Source of the DNA: Halichoerus grypus | Lineage: Eukaryota; Chordata; Mammalia; Carnivora; Phocidae | Assembly (NCBI RefSeq): GCF_964656455.1 | Contig: NC_135715.1 | Location: forward strand, 79,276,414 to 79,340,413 | DNA: 64,000 nt | Direction: 5' to 3' | Shown here: positions 1 through 11,980 of the stretch, one piece after another | How the letters are laid out: every line of letters starts with the position of its first letter | How positions within the stretch are numbered: position 1 is the stretch's first letter | Program-made: the position numbers and the translations under genes | The notes under the pieces: model-generated | What the model saw: only the letters and a program-made list of their open reading frames with translations | Told to the model about the DNA's origin: nothing | The model's database searches: none

Positions 1-1627
1 CAATTTGGGGCCATGATACAGTGTGCTGCTAAACTTTAGACTGAGTTGGTTCCCTTGAATGGAGCTAGGTTAGCATTATTTAGTCATTTCTACTGGCCCC
101 AAACCTACAATAGCCAGAGTTACTTTCCAGAAACCAGCCAAACACAAACAAGTTATAATTCCCAGGGCAGCACCCTTTCCCGTTATTATGGAGGGCATAG
201 ACTAGGTCTAATCCATCTACCTAACAGGGGGCAAAGACAGCTGAAGACCAAGACAAGGAAGGTGAAAGAGTCTAGGAACCAACTCAAGTAATAAGGCAAT
301 CAGTGGAAAGTTGCCCCACTGTGGACATATAACTTATAAGAGGAAAAACAGCAACAAAGAAAATACAACTGCCAACAGTGGAATGAGAAGAAAGAGGCCC
401 TTGAATTCTCAATCGCCTGAGTGACAGGCTCAACTCTCAGTCTGATAGACAGTGTTTCTTAACTCCTTCCAAAACTTAACCTCCATGTAAATAAAAGCAA
501 CACCAAGACTACAAAAGCCAGGTAGCATTTACATGGAGATGGTAGAAAGGACCTCAATTTCATCTAGTATTATAAAAATTCAATCTAGGCAGGATCTTTA
601 TTCCCTATATTATTCTCTGTGCTTGCTTATGGATTTCATTCCTCATCCCCTACTATTCCTTTATTCTTACTAGACTTTCAACATTTTTCCTGCTATGATT
701 TAAAGAGGGTGTTAGTCACTAAAAATCATCACTGGGTGCCAACAATAGTCTCCAAGAATAACTGGTTTAAATGCTCAATAATTTTCTAGGGACTAAAGTG
801 TTAAAATAATGAAATTTCAGATTTCCAAAGTACTTTAGTAATCATTAGTCAGATTCTGGTTATCACCTTTCTCCTAGGACTCAGCTACTGACTTACCAAT
901 AGCCACTAAAAATTTTAGTTCAAAAGCAATCTACTGTTAGTACTATGTCTTGTACACCATTTTATTACATATTCCATGCCCTCAAAAAAGATGAAAAGAA
1001 AGAATGGCCAAAGATGAACACTGATCAAGAAAGCAATTTTCAGCCAGGTCCACCTGTAAATCCATCCGTCCATGCATTCATCCATCACTGCTCCCTTATT
1101 TAAACAAAAAATAATGATCAGGTGTTGCTAATGGCAAAAATATATGGCAAAGTAAATTAATAAAGTGGTGAAGGCAAGAGTGATGAGAAAGGGAAAATAA
1201 AATACATTTATATTAGGATTCTTTTATTAAAACAATTATAAAATGTTAAATGACAACATGGTAAATGACTAACAGATTCTAATCTGTACAGGTAGCAGGC
1301 AATACAAAATATTATAGTTCAGACGATATTTAATAAGGATGGGGGTAAAATGGAAAAATACAGTACAAACAGATGCTCCAAGTATGTAGCTAAACAAAGT
1401 AACGTCCTGTACACTATTACAAATATAATGTATAAAGGATATGACTTTAATAAACAGATCCTTTGTTGATGCTCTTCCCACAAAAGGAAGTAAATAATTC
1501 AATCATCACAAAATCTGAAGAACTAATCCTTGTCCACTAAGAAATCGGTCATCAAATGGAAACACCATTATTATTTTACTAGACTCTTATTTAAGCAAGA
1601 CAATATATATAATAAAATAGGACTTGC
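1..1627 (-). other. ZMYM2: ZMYM2 intron, 3' part outside window
   Basis: AT-rich intronic DNA following the eighth coding exon. I looked for the next MYM-finger exon on the minus strand and did not find it. No SINE, intact reading frame or RNA gene is recognised in this stretch. Confidence 0.7.
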
Positions 1628-1744
1628 CTCCCATTCCAGGATTTCTGGCTTTGAACAAAAGGAATTTTTACAATAGTTGCATTTCAACTGTATATCACTT
1701 GGAGCTACAAACTGACCATTTGAAGATGACTGCATACTTAGAGC
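1628..1744 (-). CDS. ZMYM2: ZMYM2 eighth coding exon (first half of finger 7), GC donor
   Basis: Encodes 39 codons, about residues 618-656: ALSMQSSSNGQFVAPSDIQL, then KCNYCKNSFCSKPEILEWE, the first cysteine pair of the next MYM finger. The acceptor is GTTTTAG|GCTCTA. The frame and the known protein both end the exon at GAG, and the bases that follow on the gene strand are GCAAGTCC. This is therefore a GC 5' splice site in an otherwise near-perfect donor context. The following exon, expected to begin with the rest of this finger, was not found between 1 and 1627. Confidence 0.94.
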
Positions 1745-2330
1745 CTAAAACAAAGAACAAAACATACTTTTAGAATTTTTATTTGTAACTACTGTTAAAT
1801 TTTGACTATGTCCAGAAAATAGTATGTTTCTTGCTTAAATATTTCCTCACATAAAATTGTATTTCTGAATTTTGTATTTAAAAATTACTTACTAGTACAC
1901 TAAGTTTTATGAAACTGAAATTCATTTTTTATTCAGGATTACTACCACTTATTTTAAAATTACATGAAAAAGGAAAAATCATACAGCTCAAAAATTATTT
2001 TTTACCTTTAAAAAAAACCTGAGCAAATAATAGTTAAGGTTAACCGGGTTCTGAACTAGTATTTAAACATTTTAAAAAAAAAAAAAAAAAAAAACCTGGC
2101 TCCTAGTTCTCTCCAATAGGTATTTTAAGTAGTAATTTGTCCCACATGCAATATTGCTATCATTTTAATTCCATCAGTGAAAACAGCCCATAATACTTTT
2201 TAAAACTGATCATTTCTTTTACAAAGTTAGGGGAAAAAAGATTTACAGACTGGAATTGATACCAATAATTTTAGTTTTATTACATTTTAAAAAGTTAAAA
2301 CAATTTACAGAATAAGAAAAGATATAAGCA

Positions 2331-2520
2331 GGGCCCCTGGGTGGCTCAGTCGTTAAGCGTCTGCCTTCGGCTCAGGTCATGATCCCAGGGTCCTGGGATC
2401 AAGCCCCGGGAAGCCCACCTCTCCCTCTCCCACTCCCCCTGCTTGTGTTCCCTCTCTTGCTGTGTCTCTCTCTGTCAAATAAATAAATAAAATCTTCAAA
2501 AAAAAAAAAAAAAAAAAGAA
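2331..2520 (+). mobile_element. CAN-type SINE
   Basis: Full tRNA-Lys-derived head, CT-rich body and A-tail. Perfect 17-bp target-site duplication aagaaaagatataagca at 2314-2330 and 2521-2537. Confidence 0.97.
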
Positions 2521-2564
2521 AAGAAAAGATATAAGCATACACGGGCTTAAAAAGTTTTGTTCTA

Positions 2565-2845
2565 GAGGCACCTTGGTGGCTCAGTCAGTTGAGCATCCAA
2601 CCCTTGGTTTCCACTCAGGTCATGATCTCAGGGTTGTGGGATCCAGCCTCGCATAAGACTCTGCCCTTAGCAGGGAGTCTGAGATTCTCTCTTTCCCTAT
2701 CCCTCTGCCCCTCCCCCCTCCCACTCAGGCATGCCCACACACATCCATGCTGGGGTGTGGGGGGGTCCTGGGGGGGGATGGTGCTTGGGGGGGGTGTCTG
2801 TGGGTGGCGCGCTCTCTCTCTCTAAAATAAATCTATCTTTTAAAA
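2565..2845 (+). mobile_element. CAN-type SINE with G-rich body
   Basis: Diverged head (GGCACCTTGGTGGCTCAG) and TAAAATAAAT tail, flanked by aaaaagttttgttcta at 2549-2564 and 2846-2861. The usual CT-rich section is followed by an unusual run of G-tracts at about 2755-2812. Confidence 0.95.
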
Positions 2846-3858
2846 AAAAAGTTTTGTTCTAATTTGTAACCTGAGTGGTGAGTATGCTGATATTTATCAT
2901 TCTCTAATATATATTACACATTACATATAATCTTTTGAATGTATAAAAGTTAAAAAATTTTTCAGGGTGGCAGTGGAGAGAGGAAAGAATCTTTATACAA
3001 AAAACCTTATCATTTTTTAAAACTTCTGCATACATTGTACAACACAATTAAAATTTGTTAAAAAAGAAAACATGCAGATTTAAGATAGTCACTATTAGGT
3101 GAATACATTTTTTAAATAAAAACCAACTGTGCCCTGATGTTTCAAAAAAAACTGTGTAAGTCCATTAAGGTTAACTATTCTTTCAAAATAAATGAATACT
3201 ATCCTATTACCTTATTATGAAATGGAAACATCATCTAATGAAAACATAAAATTCAAAATCTATGGTGTGCTTTAAGATAAAGGGAAAAAATGCTGCTTTT
3301 CTATTCTTTGTATCACTTTTATGCAGAGTTACAGTGATGAGGCTGCCAACACTTATCTGGATACATTCCCCAGAAATAAGTCTACATTAAGTGTTTCTTT
3401 AAAATATACAATGTACACATACAAATTGTCTCTTCAAATCATGGGTAATACAAGTTTCAGTTAAATAAAAAAAGTAGTTAAAACATTTTCTGTTAGCATT
3501 TCCAGTTTACCAACATCAAAAATAAAGTTGAAATCTGAGAAGCAGCATGCCACAGACACTACTGTTCTCTCATCTAATTAATCCTTACTCCTTAACTTCT
3601 AGTTTAAGAAAAGCCAACAAGTCGGAAGCAGTATTTACCACTCTAAGGATATATCAATGGCCATGATCCCAACTTCCAAAATAAAAGTTTAGTCTTGAAA
3701 ATGGTTTATTACCTAAATTCAGTCAAGGATGTAACTCTTAATAAAAACAACATTCACCTGGCTGAATTAAAAACTACCTCAATTTAAATGCTAATAATGG
3801 TTGTAACTACTCTAACATACTTAATGGACTACATTTTCAAGTTAAATAACACAGAACT

Positions 3859-4069
3859 GGGCGCCTGGGTGGCTCAGTTGTTAAGCGTCTGCCTTCAGCT
3901 CAGGTCATGATCCCAGGGTCCTGGGATCGAGCCCCGCATCGGGCTCCCTGCTTGGCGGGAGGCCTGCTTCTCCCTCTCCCACTCCCCCTGCTCATGTTCC
4001 CTCTCTTGCTGTCTCTCTGTGTGTCAAATAAATAAATAAAATCTTTTTTAAAAAAAATAAAAATAAATA
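3859..4069 (+). mobile_element. CAN-type SINE
   Basis: Full head, body and AAATAAATAAATAAAATC tail, with an approximate duplication aaataacac/aaataacag on either side. Confidence 0.94.
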
Positions 4070-4843
4070 AATAACAGTACACAGTGTCTGCAGCATTGTA
4101 GAACTGTTGGAAGATTATCATGAAGCACTGCTTTATGCACTGGTCTGAACCTTTGAGTACCTTGAAAATTTTCACCTACAGCAAGGTAAACCTACCTACT
4201 CACACCACTTAACTAATGCTAAATTCCCTTTTCAACTATTCCTTCCAAGTAGTCAATGAATTTAAGTTTGAACACTTGCAGTAATACTACCTTCTAAGAT
4301 TATCCATAATCCAACTTTAAAGAACTATGCCAGAAGGTTCTTTACATTTACGAAAATGAAAAGGGTCTCCGTAAAGTGATCTTATATTAAATTAGGGTCT
4401 ACTGTACCAAGTCCCATCCCCATTTTACATGGCATATTTCTAATATATGAAGAAAACATTTATGCTCATCACTTCCAGGCTAAATATACCTATGTCCTTC
4501 ATCCATTTATCATAAAACAGAATTCCCCTTAAAAGTCACATATTACTAAAACCATTGACTAAGAATATAGTACACATCAGGCACTGAGCTCAATTATACT
4601 AAAATTTATTTTCCTTCAAGTCTCTACCATAAACAATTAAAAAGTCAATTAGATTATCCATGCTAAGTGGTGAGCTGCCGCAGCTATGTCTACTACTGTG
4701 ACTCTATAATCTCCACCCTGCAGTTTGACCCTCAACAAACTACATACAAGTTAGCACATTTAATAAAGATAAAGCATATTACACTGTTTATCTTCTACGT
4801 GTATTTTATTGGGAGTGAGAGTTATCCAAAATAAATAACAAAC

Positions 4844-4959
4844 CTGAAATTTAGCCACACAACTGGAATTGCAAAAGTTATACAGTTTCCCATCTGGCAT
4901 TGTGGCTTGATACTGAGGTAAAGAGTTTCGCTTACAAAAATGGCAAATAATTCCCAAAC
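4844..4959 (-). CDS. ZMYM2: ZMYM2 seventh coding exon (MYM finger 6)
   Basis: Encodes about residues 579-617: SLGIICHFCKRNSLPQYQAT...YNFCNSSCVAKFQ, a complete MYM finger. The acceptor is CTCTTCTAG|GTTTGG, with a good pyrimidine tract, and the donor CAG|GTTTGT. Length 116 nt; phase 1 in, phase 0 out. The reading frame stays open a further 84 nt into the intron, which is fortuitous, since the exon boundary is set by the donor and by continuity with the next exon (ALSMQSS). Confidence 0.96.
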
Positions 4960-5129
4960 CTAGAAGAGAAAAGATACATATCTGATTTCTTTATAAAATG
5001 ATAAAAAGTCTAGTACAAAATTTTAATTGACCTCTGGGAAATTTTTTTTAACGGAAGCTTCTATAAGCTATTCTTTTATTAATTTCCAAGATAATTTGCA
5101 CCTTAAAAAATATCATTATAAAGAGTCTA

Positions 5130-5296
5130 GGGCGCCTGGGTGGCTCAGTCGTTAAGCGGCTGCCTTCGGCTCAGGTCATGATCTCAGAGTCCTGGGATCG
5201 AGTCCCACATCGGGCTCCCTGCTCAGCGGGAAGCCTGCTTCTCCCTCTCCCACTCCCCCTGCTTGTGTTCCTGCTCTTGCTGTCTCTGTCAAATAA

Positions 5297-5328
<32 letters not shown>
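5130..5328 (+). mobile_element. CAN-type SINE
   Basis: Full element with an uninterrupted A-tail of about 40 bp, flanked by aaagagtcta. The long pure tail suggests a recent insertion. Confidence 0.96.
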
Positions 5329-5334
<6 letters not shown>

Positions 5335-5615
5335 TCTAACATCATGTCTCTAAAACATACATGGATACATGAAACAATCTCAATTTTAGATCTTTGGAAG
5401 GAAAAGCAATTTCAACTAAGAATGCTGACATGGACAGAACTTCACCAATAACTTAAAATTAAAGAAAATCAAAGAAATATGGAATGGTCAAAACCACTAA
5501 AAAAAGTCTGCAGTAAGAAAGTTTAATGTGATAAATAAAAATTGTTTATACAGTTAAATACAAGTATAAAAACAAAGTTAGGGGAAGGAGTAGTTAAGAA
5601 ATTAGTCATATTATT

Positions 5616-5817
5616 GGGGCGCCTGGGTGGCTCAGTCGTTAAGCGTCTGCCTTCGGCTCAAGTCATGATCCCAGGGGGTCCTGGGATTGAGCCCCACATC
5701 GGGCTCCCCGCTCCGCGGGAAGTCTGCTTCTCCCCCTCCCACTCTCCCTGCTTGTGTTCCCTCTCTCGCTGTCTCTCTCTCTGTCAAATAAATAAAATCT
5801 TTAAAAAAAAAAAAAAA
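5616..5817 (+). mobile_element. CAN-type SINE close to a splice donor
   Basis: Full element, target-site duplication tagtcatattatt at 5603-5615 and 5818-5830. Antisense to ZMYM2 and about 50 bp from the sixth coding exon. Confidence 0.96.
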
Positions 5818-5865
5818 TAGTCATATTATTAAGGTTTTTTAGCTTTCCAAATACCTGAAACTTAC

Positions 5866-6016
5866 TTTGTGATTTTGCATATTTTGTCTTGTGACTGTTC
5901 ATGCAAGCAGTTGAACAATATGGCTCCATATATCCATTAGGACCTATACACTGAGTCATATCAAAAAACCTGCACTGTGTTCGGCAACCAGTACAAGTGG
6001 TCAGTTTTCCATATTT
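5866..6016 (-). CDS. ZMYM2: ZMYM2 sixth coding exon (MYM finger 5)
   Basis: Encodes about residues 529-579: KYGKLTTCTGCRTQC...PYCSTACMNSHKTKYAKSQ, a complete MYM finger with CxxC near its start and YCSxxC near its end. The acceptor is AATTTTAG|AAATAT and the donor CAAA|GTAAGT, close to the consensus. Length 151 nt; phase 0 in, phase 1 out. An antisense SINE with a long T-tract on the gene strand begins about 50 bp beyond the donor. Confidence 0.96.
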
Positions 6017-9000
6017 CTAAAATTTGAAACATAAAAAGATAATTAAGAAAATTATAATTTAATTAGAAAAAATTATCATATTTTTCAGTGCACCTTTTCT
6101 CTGCAAAACAATTCTGTTAATCTCTAATCAGGTTTAGTGGGTCAGAAATCTTCATCTGGATGCAAACTGTTAACTACAATTCAGCTAAATCAGGTTCAAA
6201 CAAAAGTAATGATCTCAGCTAAGTCTCCTACAAAAAATAGGGTTTTCTCTATTAATTAGTTTAAAAAAATCCCCACCTATAGGTAAAGTATAAACTGAAA
6301 AACAAAGGCACAGTGTTTTCTGTTTACCATGACACACTTCTTTGTCATTTGATAGAAGAAATTAAATGGACCTACAAAGTGTAAGCCTTAATAATCAAAT
6401 GACTACAGTCCTTCAGAGGAAAAATTTGATGTTAAATATTTTTTCCACTGAGCTGTGCTGTTGTCTCAAGAACTTTTGGAAGTTCTCTTAAAACCAATTA
6501 ACCACCTATGTATAGTATGTTTAAAACCTCATTTAACCACAATAAAACACCATTATTTTAAATTTTTTTAAACTAAAAAAAATGTCATTTAACAGGATTT
6601 TGGGCTATTAACTAAAGCTAATAATTAGTCAATAGATAAGAATAGTCAATCCTTCTGGCAAGAGTAAATATTTGCCAACACGTAATTCAAAGAAACAAGG
6701 TAAAATATATAATGGTAAGACCAAAGGAGATACACTTTGAAAATTACTAGACAAAAGCAGTATTACTGAAATATAGTCTTACAAAAATACAAATACAGCA
6801 GATGAACTGGTGTATTTGTATTAAAAACATGATAGTCACAATTAGAAATCAAACATAAAGAAAAGCAAGTCTTTAAAATGTGCAACTTGTATTTGCTCTC
6901 TCTTCTGAGTGGTTACACAACTATCAAAAGCTGCTAAATCAAATATCACATATCATATTGCAAAATAATTATAACCATCTTTCCACCTGATGTTGAGATT
7001 ATTTTATTCATCATCATACCCAACAGCGTCTAGTACAATATAATGATATTAAAAGGCCTCAAAATGTTCCATGAATGGATGACTAATAAATGTCAGGGAA
7101 GATGACAATTAGGCCAAAAATAACAAAATGGGTAAACTGCATGGACAAATTTCATGAGCGCCACAGGATTTTAGAAAATAAAGGTAATAAATTTAAAGTA
7201 AAATAACCAAAAACAAGTAACTAACATCAACATCAAAAAAAGAAAAAAAAAAACTTTATAGAAAAACATAACTGGTACCATAAAAAAAATATTTTTATGA
7301 TACCATAAAAAATAAGCAAGGCTGCCTATTCCCCATTTACTTAAATATCACTTCGCAGAAGTCCTAAGTTTTACTTTTCAAAGTGGAAATGAACCCATTC
7401 TTCAATCTCTCACACACTGCAAAAAGAAATACTTATCAACAGTAAAAGAATGGTAACAAGGAACAGAAAAGAATAACTGCAAACCTATTAAGTCTAAGTA
7501 TGACTTTCCCAGTGTTACAAAGACAATAGAGGAGAATGCTGGTTTTTTGCTTGAAATGACAAAATATTTTCCTGAGGCCTATGTAATAATTCAAATTTTC
7601 ATAATGGGAAAAGAGTCAAAGAAAACACATCAATAAGACAATGAAAGAAAAAAGAATTTTAAAAATCTGGCATCACAGTACAAATTAGGAATACTAAAAA
7701 TATCAGGACACTTGCCATTAGATCACAGGATTACAAAGAGAAAAAGCAGCTCTCACATGTTTGTACAAGACCTGCATGTAGCAGCACCCATCAAGAATTC
7801 TTTTATCAATATAAATGAAGTCCAACCATCTAATCTAATCCTGGATTAGATTTTTTTTTTTTAACTTATTAGAAACATCCTTCAAGTTGACAATAATTTT
7901 ATTGGCAGAATGGTTAAGTAATTAGTAAGTTTTAAGACGTACCAATAAAAAGTAGACCAGTTGAATTGGGTCAAGTAAACAAGGAGCTAAGCAACTGGTC
8001 CACACTGACAAATACTTTTATCTGAAGAGAATGAGAAAGTACTATCAGAAAGATAGAATCATTAATATTGAAAATATTTTAACACAGCCACCACTACTTC
8101 AAAAATAAAAGGACCCATTTAATGAAAGAACATTAGTAAAAAAAGAAATATCCGTTCATGCCATGTTTTCTGTTTTATGTGTAAACAATCAAAATATTTA
8201 ATTTCATTCATCCTATAAATATACACTGAGTGAGTTAAAAATGAAATTAATTGTAACAAATTCACAATTATTATATTCCCCATGCAGACATGGGAGAAAA
8301 TAAACCTACTTACAAATTCAGTGAAGAAGAATAAGGTAGAACTAATTAAAACAAGATACTGGTAAGGTAAAGGTAAATATAATAGGGAGTTTATGGCAAA
8401 TTGGCTCATTTTCAGTCTACTCATTGAAAATTGGTACCTTACATTTAAATTTTACCCAGTTCTATATGAATATCAAAATTAATCATCACATGATTTTAAA
8501 TAAAACTTCCCCCTAATTTATTCTTTTACATTGTATGTAATACATTTCTTTTACTATATTTTGACCAAGTGAGTGAACCACATGGGAAAGTACTCAAGAG
8601 ATAAAAGCTTGATGTACTTGAAATTGAGAGGCACTCTACTAAATGTCCTATAGTATTCAAAAATGTCAAGGTCATGAAAGACAAAGATAGGGAACTATTT
8701 CAGATTAAAGCAGACAGGACTTCCAACCCCAGCTATGATAGAGACTAGATTTAATCTCCCACTTTTAAAAACCAGAAAGCTACACAAAAGATATGAAACA
8801 ATGGCTTTTAAACATTCCACAAAACATAATATAACTCATTATATAGAAAGTTAAAAAATCAAGCTGTGGAAACAGATCTAGAAATGACAGCTAAGAAAAT
8901 AGTAGGCAAAAATTTTAAAAGAGCTATGATAAATATGCTGATATATTCAAGAAAGCAGTACAGGAAAACATGAACATAATGAGGAAAGGAATAGAAGATA

Positions 9001-9866
9001 TAAAAAAGACCCAGATGGAACTTCTAGAGATGAGAAATACAAGATCTGAGACATAAAATAAACCATATGGGACTAAGAGTGTATCAGAAAAGATTAGTAA
9101 AATTAAAGATACAACAATAGACACTCTCCAAAATGCAGAAAAAAAAAAAAGACCAAAAAAAGAAAACCAATAAATAATAGAGCCACAGGGACCATGGGAC
9201 AATAGCAGGAAATCTAATATATCCGGAATTAGGGTCTCAGAAGAAGGGAAGGGGGGAAGAGACAAATATTTTTAAAGAAATAACGGCCTATAATCCAGGA
9301 TTGGATCCTAAACAAGAAGTAATTTTTTTTCCATTTGCTGCAAGGGACATTAATGTTTTAAAATTTGAATAAGGTATTTAGATTAATCATATATAGCAGT
9401 AGTATGTCAATATGAATTCCTTGTACTACAGTTAAAATTATTAATTGTATACATTTATTATTCACATATTTATGTACTAATCTATTCATCTGGATAAAGG
9501 AATATGAGTTTGGAAATTTTTACAAAATAAAGGGTTTTTAATATCTTTCAGGTAGGTACAAAAGAGAGGACCTTTTATATCGTAGGTAAATGCCTATTGT
9601 GGACAAGGTACTGTGCATAAATTTTTTATCTGAAAATAATTTTTAATAAAAATACCTAAAAGCAAATTAAATAAATCACAATACATGTAAAATTTGTGAA
9701 ATAAAGTTTACCTATGATAACATAAGGAAAAAATTATCATTTGACATATTTTTAGTTCATAAATTTTAATATACTTCAAAATGCACATGATTTTTCAGTT
9801 ACATAATAAAGACAGTAGCAGTACATGAAATTGTCAAGGGCTAACCACAGCTACAGTCCTGCTTAC
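6017..9866 (-). other. ZMYM2: ZMYM2 intron (3.9 kb)
   Basis: No full SINE was recognised in this intron, unlike all other large introns here. 6017-8690 shows only AT-rich unassigned sequence. 8700-9310 holds an old L1/HAL1-like piece, and 9310-9866 is unassigned. Confidence 0.8.
8700..9310 (+). mobile_element. Old L1/HAL1-like fragment
   Basis: Contains the pattern seen in L1 5' and first-ORF regions (a run like ...gatggaacttctagagatgagaaatac..., then ...aaagaaataacgg...). Many disruptions and no open frame. Edges approximate. Confidence 0.55.
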
Positions 9867-9938
9867 CTCAGGCTGCATTAAGAAGGAGTCCTGCATGTGG
9901 TCTCGAACCTCCTTCAGGAAGCTTGGATGGCTACCTAC
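9867..9938 (-). CDS. ZMYM2: ZMYM2 fifth coding exon (72-nt linker exon)
   Basis: A small in-frame exon of exactly 24 codons (VGSHPSFLKEVRDHMQDSFL plus four more), about residues 505-528, the linker between MYM fingers 4 and 5. The acceptor is TTTTTTTAG|GTAGGTAGCC and the donor GAG|GTAAGC. It lies between a 13.5-kb and a 3.9-kb intron. AG dinucleotides recur 4 and 8 nt into the exon, so slippage of the acceptor would break the frame. Because it carries no cysteine pair and is in frame, skipping would be tolerated by the frame; whether it happens cannot be seen here. Confidence 0.95.
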
Positions 9939-10086
9939 CTAAAAAAATATTTTAAAAGACTTTAAGAAAAAACATATAAAAAAAGGCTGCTTAATTGAAA
10001 GGTAAATAAGCAATCTGTCAAAGTTGATTCTTAATTATCTGTTTGTGTCTTACAAACTCATTCCGACTTTTAAAAATGCCTATCTG

Positions 10087-10275
10087 GGGGGGCGCCTGGG
10101 TGGCTCAGTCAGTTAAGAGTCTGCCTTCGGCTCAGGTCATGATCCCGGGGTCCTGGGATCGAGCCCTGCTTCAGGCTCCCTGCTCAGCGGGGAGTCTGCG
10201 CCTCCCTCTCCCTCTGCCCCTCTCCCAGCTGTTCTCTCTCTTTCTCAAAATAAATAAATAAAATCTTAAAAAACA
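10087..10275 (+). mobile_element. CAN-type SINE
   Basis: Full element, perfect duplication aaaaatgcctatctg at 10072-10086 and 10276-10290. Confidence 0.97.
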
Positions 10276-11100
10276 AAAAATGCCTATCTGTTCTATCCCC
10301 ACTGCCATTATTAAATTATTTTAATTATCCTATAGGAAAAAAATCATTTAATGATAAAACAATTAACAGGTAACAAATTATAAATATAAATAGACCCTTA
10401 AACTTACTTGCTTCTAAGTAGACCTAGCCAAAAAAAATTACTTATTTCTCTTAGATGACAACATATTCTAAGATCTCATTACAGCCTATGGTACCTCAAA
10501 GCATTCTAAATTAAGTGATCTGAAGATTATGCAGGTACAGTTTTCATTATTGGCAAATGGGTTGTTCTGGAAACTCTTTTTGGAGCACATGACAGTTTAC
10601 AGCACATAATACTTTACATCTTTACTCCTTGCAGAAAGCATCCTGCTTTCCATTAAAGTCAAAATATTATGCAAGAAAGTGGAAAATAAAATATTGAAAG
10701 AGAAGTGTTAAGTATATAGTCTCCACTCCAGGATCTAGATTATTAACTACCTGTATCAGTATATTCCAGAAACTAATTCAGCAATGGGAATATAAACAAT
10801 GGCAGCCAAGTTAAATGTTAGAAACAAACAGGGGAGGGGAGGGCAAGGGTAAGAAAAGATCACCATAGGGTTTTAGTTCCCCCAGGCTATAGGAAAAGAC
10901 ATTCACTATAGCATCTTGTATAGTGATCTCCAAACATGTCTGATTGTGTCCCTTTGTCAAGTAACAATGTATACATGGATTTCCATTTATTTACTTGTAA
11001 ACTATGAACATGCAATATATGAATTAAACATGAAAATAATATTTTACGGAATGAAAGATAAAAAACTTTTTAAATAATTATTTCATTTAATGATAGTGTA

Positions 11101-11980
11101 AAAAATATTTTCTATATCCACTAGAATGGAATCATTTGGTGTCAGTGGATACACAGCTGTAGGGAGCAGTAAGGAGATAATCCTACTCCTCCCAGTTAGG
11201 GTGAATCAGCCAAAGCCCAGAGGGGAACCAGAATTCTACCCTCATCCAGCAATAACAAGGAGCTCCTCCCACCTCAATGGGTGTCAACAGAGGCCAAATG
11301 GAGAGTCCGGATTTCAACCTACACCTGTCAAAACTGAGGCTAGGCCTTCCTACCCCTACCACAGCAGTGTCAAATAAAACCAGCTAAAGCAAAAGGTTTA
11401 TCTAAGATCCAGAATATAATAACAATACCCAAAATTTCCAGGCTTCGATTAAAAAAAAAAAATCATGTATCCTATCAAAACCCAGAAAAACAACAATTTA
11501 AATGTAAAAAGATGGGTGCCTGGGTGGCTCAGCTGGTTAGGTGTCTGCCTTCAGCTCAGGTCATGATCCCAGAGCCCCAGAATCGATTCCTGCATCGAAC
11601 TCTCTGTTCAGTAGGGAGTCTGCTTCTCCCTCTGCCCTTCACACCTCTGTTGCTCTCTCTCTCTCTCAAATAAATAAAATCTTAAAAAAATAATAAAAAA
11701 TAAAAATAAATGGAAAAAGACAATCAGTAGATACTAACAATGAAAGTACAGAGATGTTAGAATTATGACAAAGATTTTTAAAGCAGCCATGATAAAAATG
11801 TTTCAACAAAGAATAAAAATACACTTAACAACGAAAAACAGAAATTCATATAAAAAAATAGAAGATATAAAGAAGAATAAAATGGAAATTCTAGGACTGA
11901 AAAAAATCAGTAACAAATTTTAAAAATCAATGGATAGGGTATGTCAAAAGAACACAGGAGCCAAGTGAAAGTGCTCCCAA
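11101..11980 (+). mobile_element. L1 5'-region fragment interrupted by a SINE
   Basis: Carnivore L1 5'UTR/ORF1-like sequence (serial statements resembling ...aaaatggaaattctaggactgaaaaaaatcagtaac...) on the plus strand, broken by stop codons and by the SINE at 11513. Edges approximate. Confidence 0.6.
11513..11707 (+). mobile_element. CAN-type SINE
   Basis: Full element inserted in L1 sequence; flanks aaatgtaaaaaga and aaatggaaaaaga form an imperfect target duplication. Confidence 0.94.

Larger units (their letters stand above)
1745..4843 (-). other. ZMYM2: ZMYM2 intron (3.1 kb)
   Basis: Begins with GTTTGT and ends with TTTTAG on the gene strand. Contains three plus-strand SINEs (2331, 2565, 3859), one with a G-rich body. 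The remainder (about 1745-2330, 2862-3858 and 4070-4843) shows nothing recognisable beyond AT-rich sequence. Confidence 0.85.
4960..5865 (-). other. ZMYM2: ZMYM2 intron (0.9 kb)
   Basis: Short intron carrying two plus-strand SINEs (5130 and 5616) that make up almost half of it; the second stops about 50 bp from the sixth coding exon's donor. Nothing else recognised. Confidence 0.88.

Noticed and set aside
46..291. Plus-strand 81-codon frame at the left edge
   Set aside because: No homology recognised, biased composition, lies in an intron of a gene on the other strand.
5542..5820. Open frames of 60-100 codons reading through SINEs (here and at 10043, 13891, 31320, 39451, 45434 and elsewhere)
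   Set aside because: All follow the same SINE text (AQSVKRLPSAQVMIPGSW-like) and differ only by mutations; they are translations of the tRNA-derived head, not genes.
8924..9265. Minus-strand open frame of 113 codons, hydrophobic
   Set aside because: It is the complement of an A-rich L1-like piece; low complexity (F, I, S, L) and no splice or domain support.
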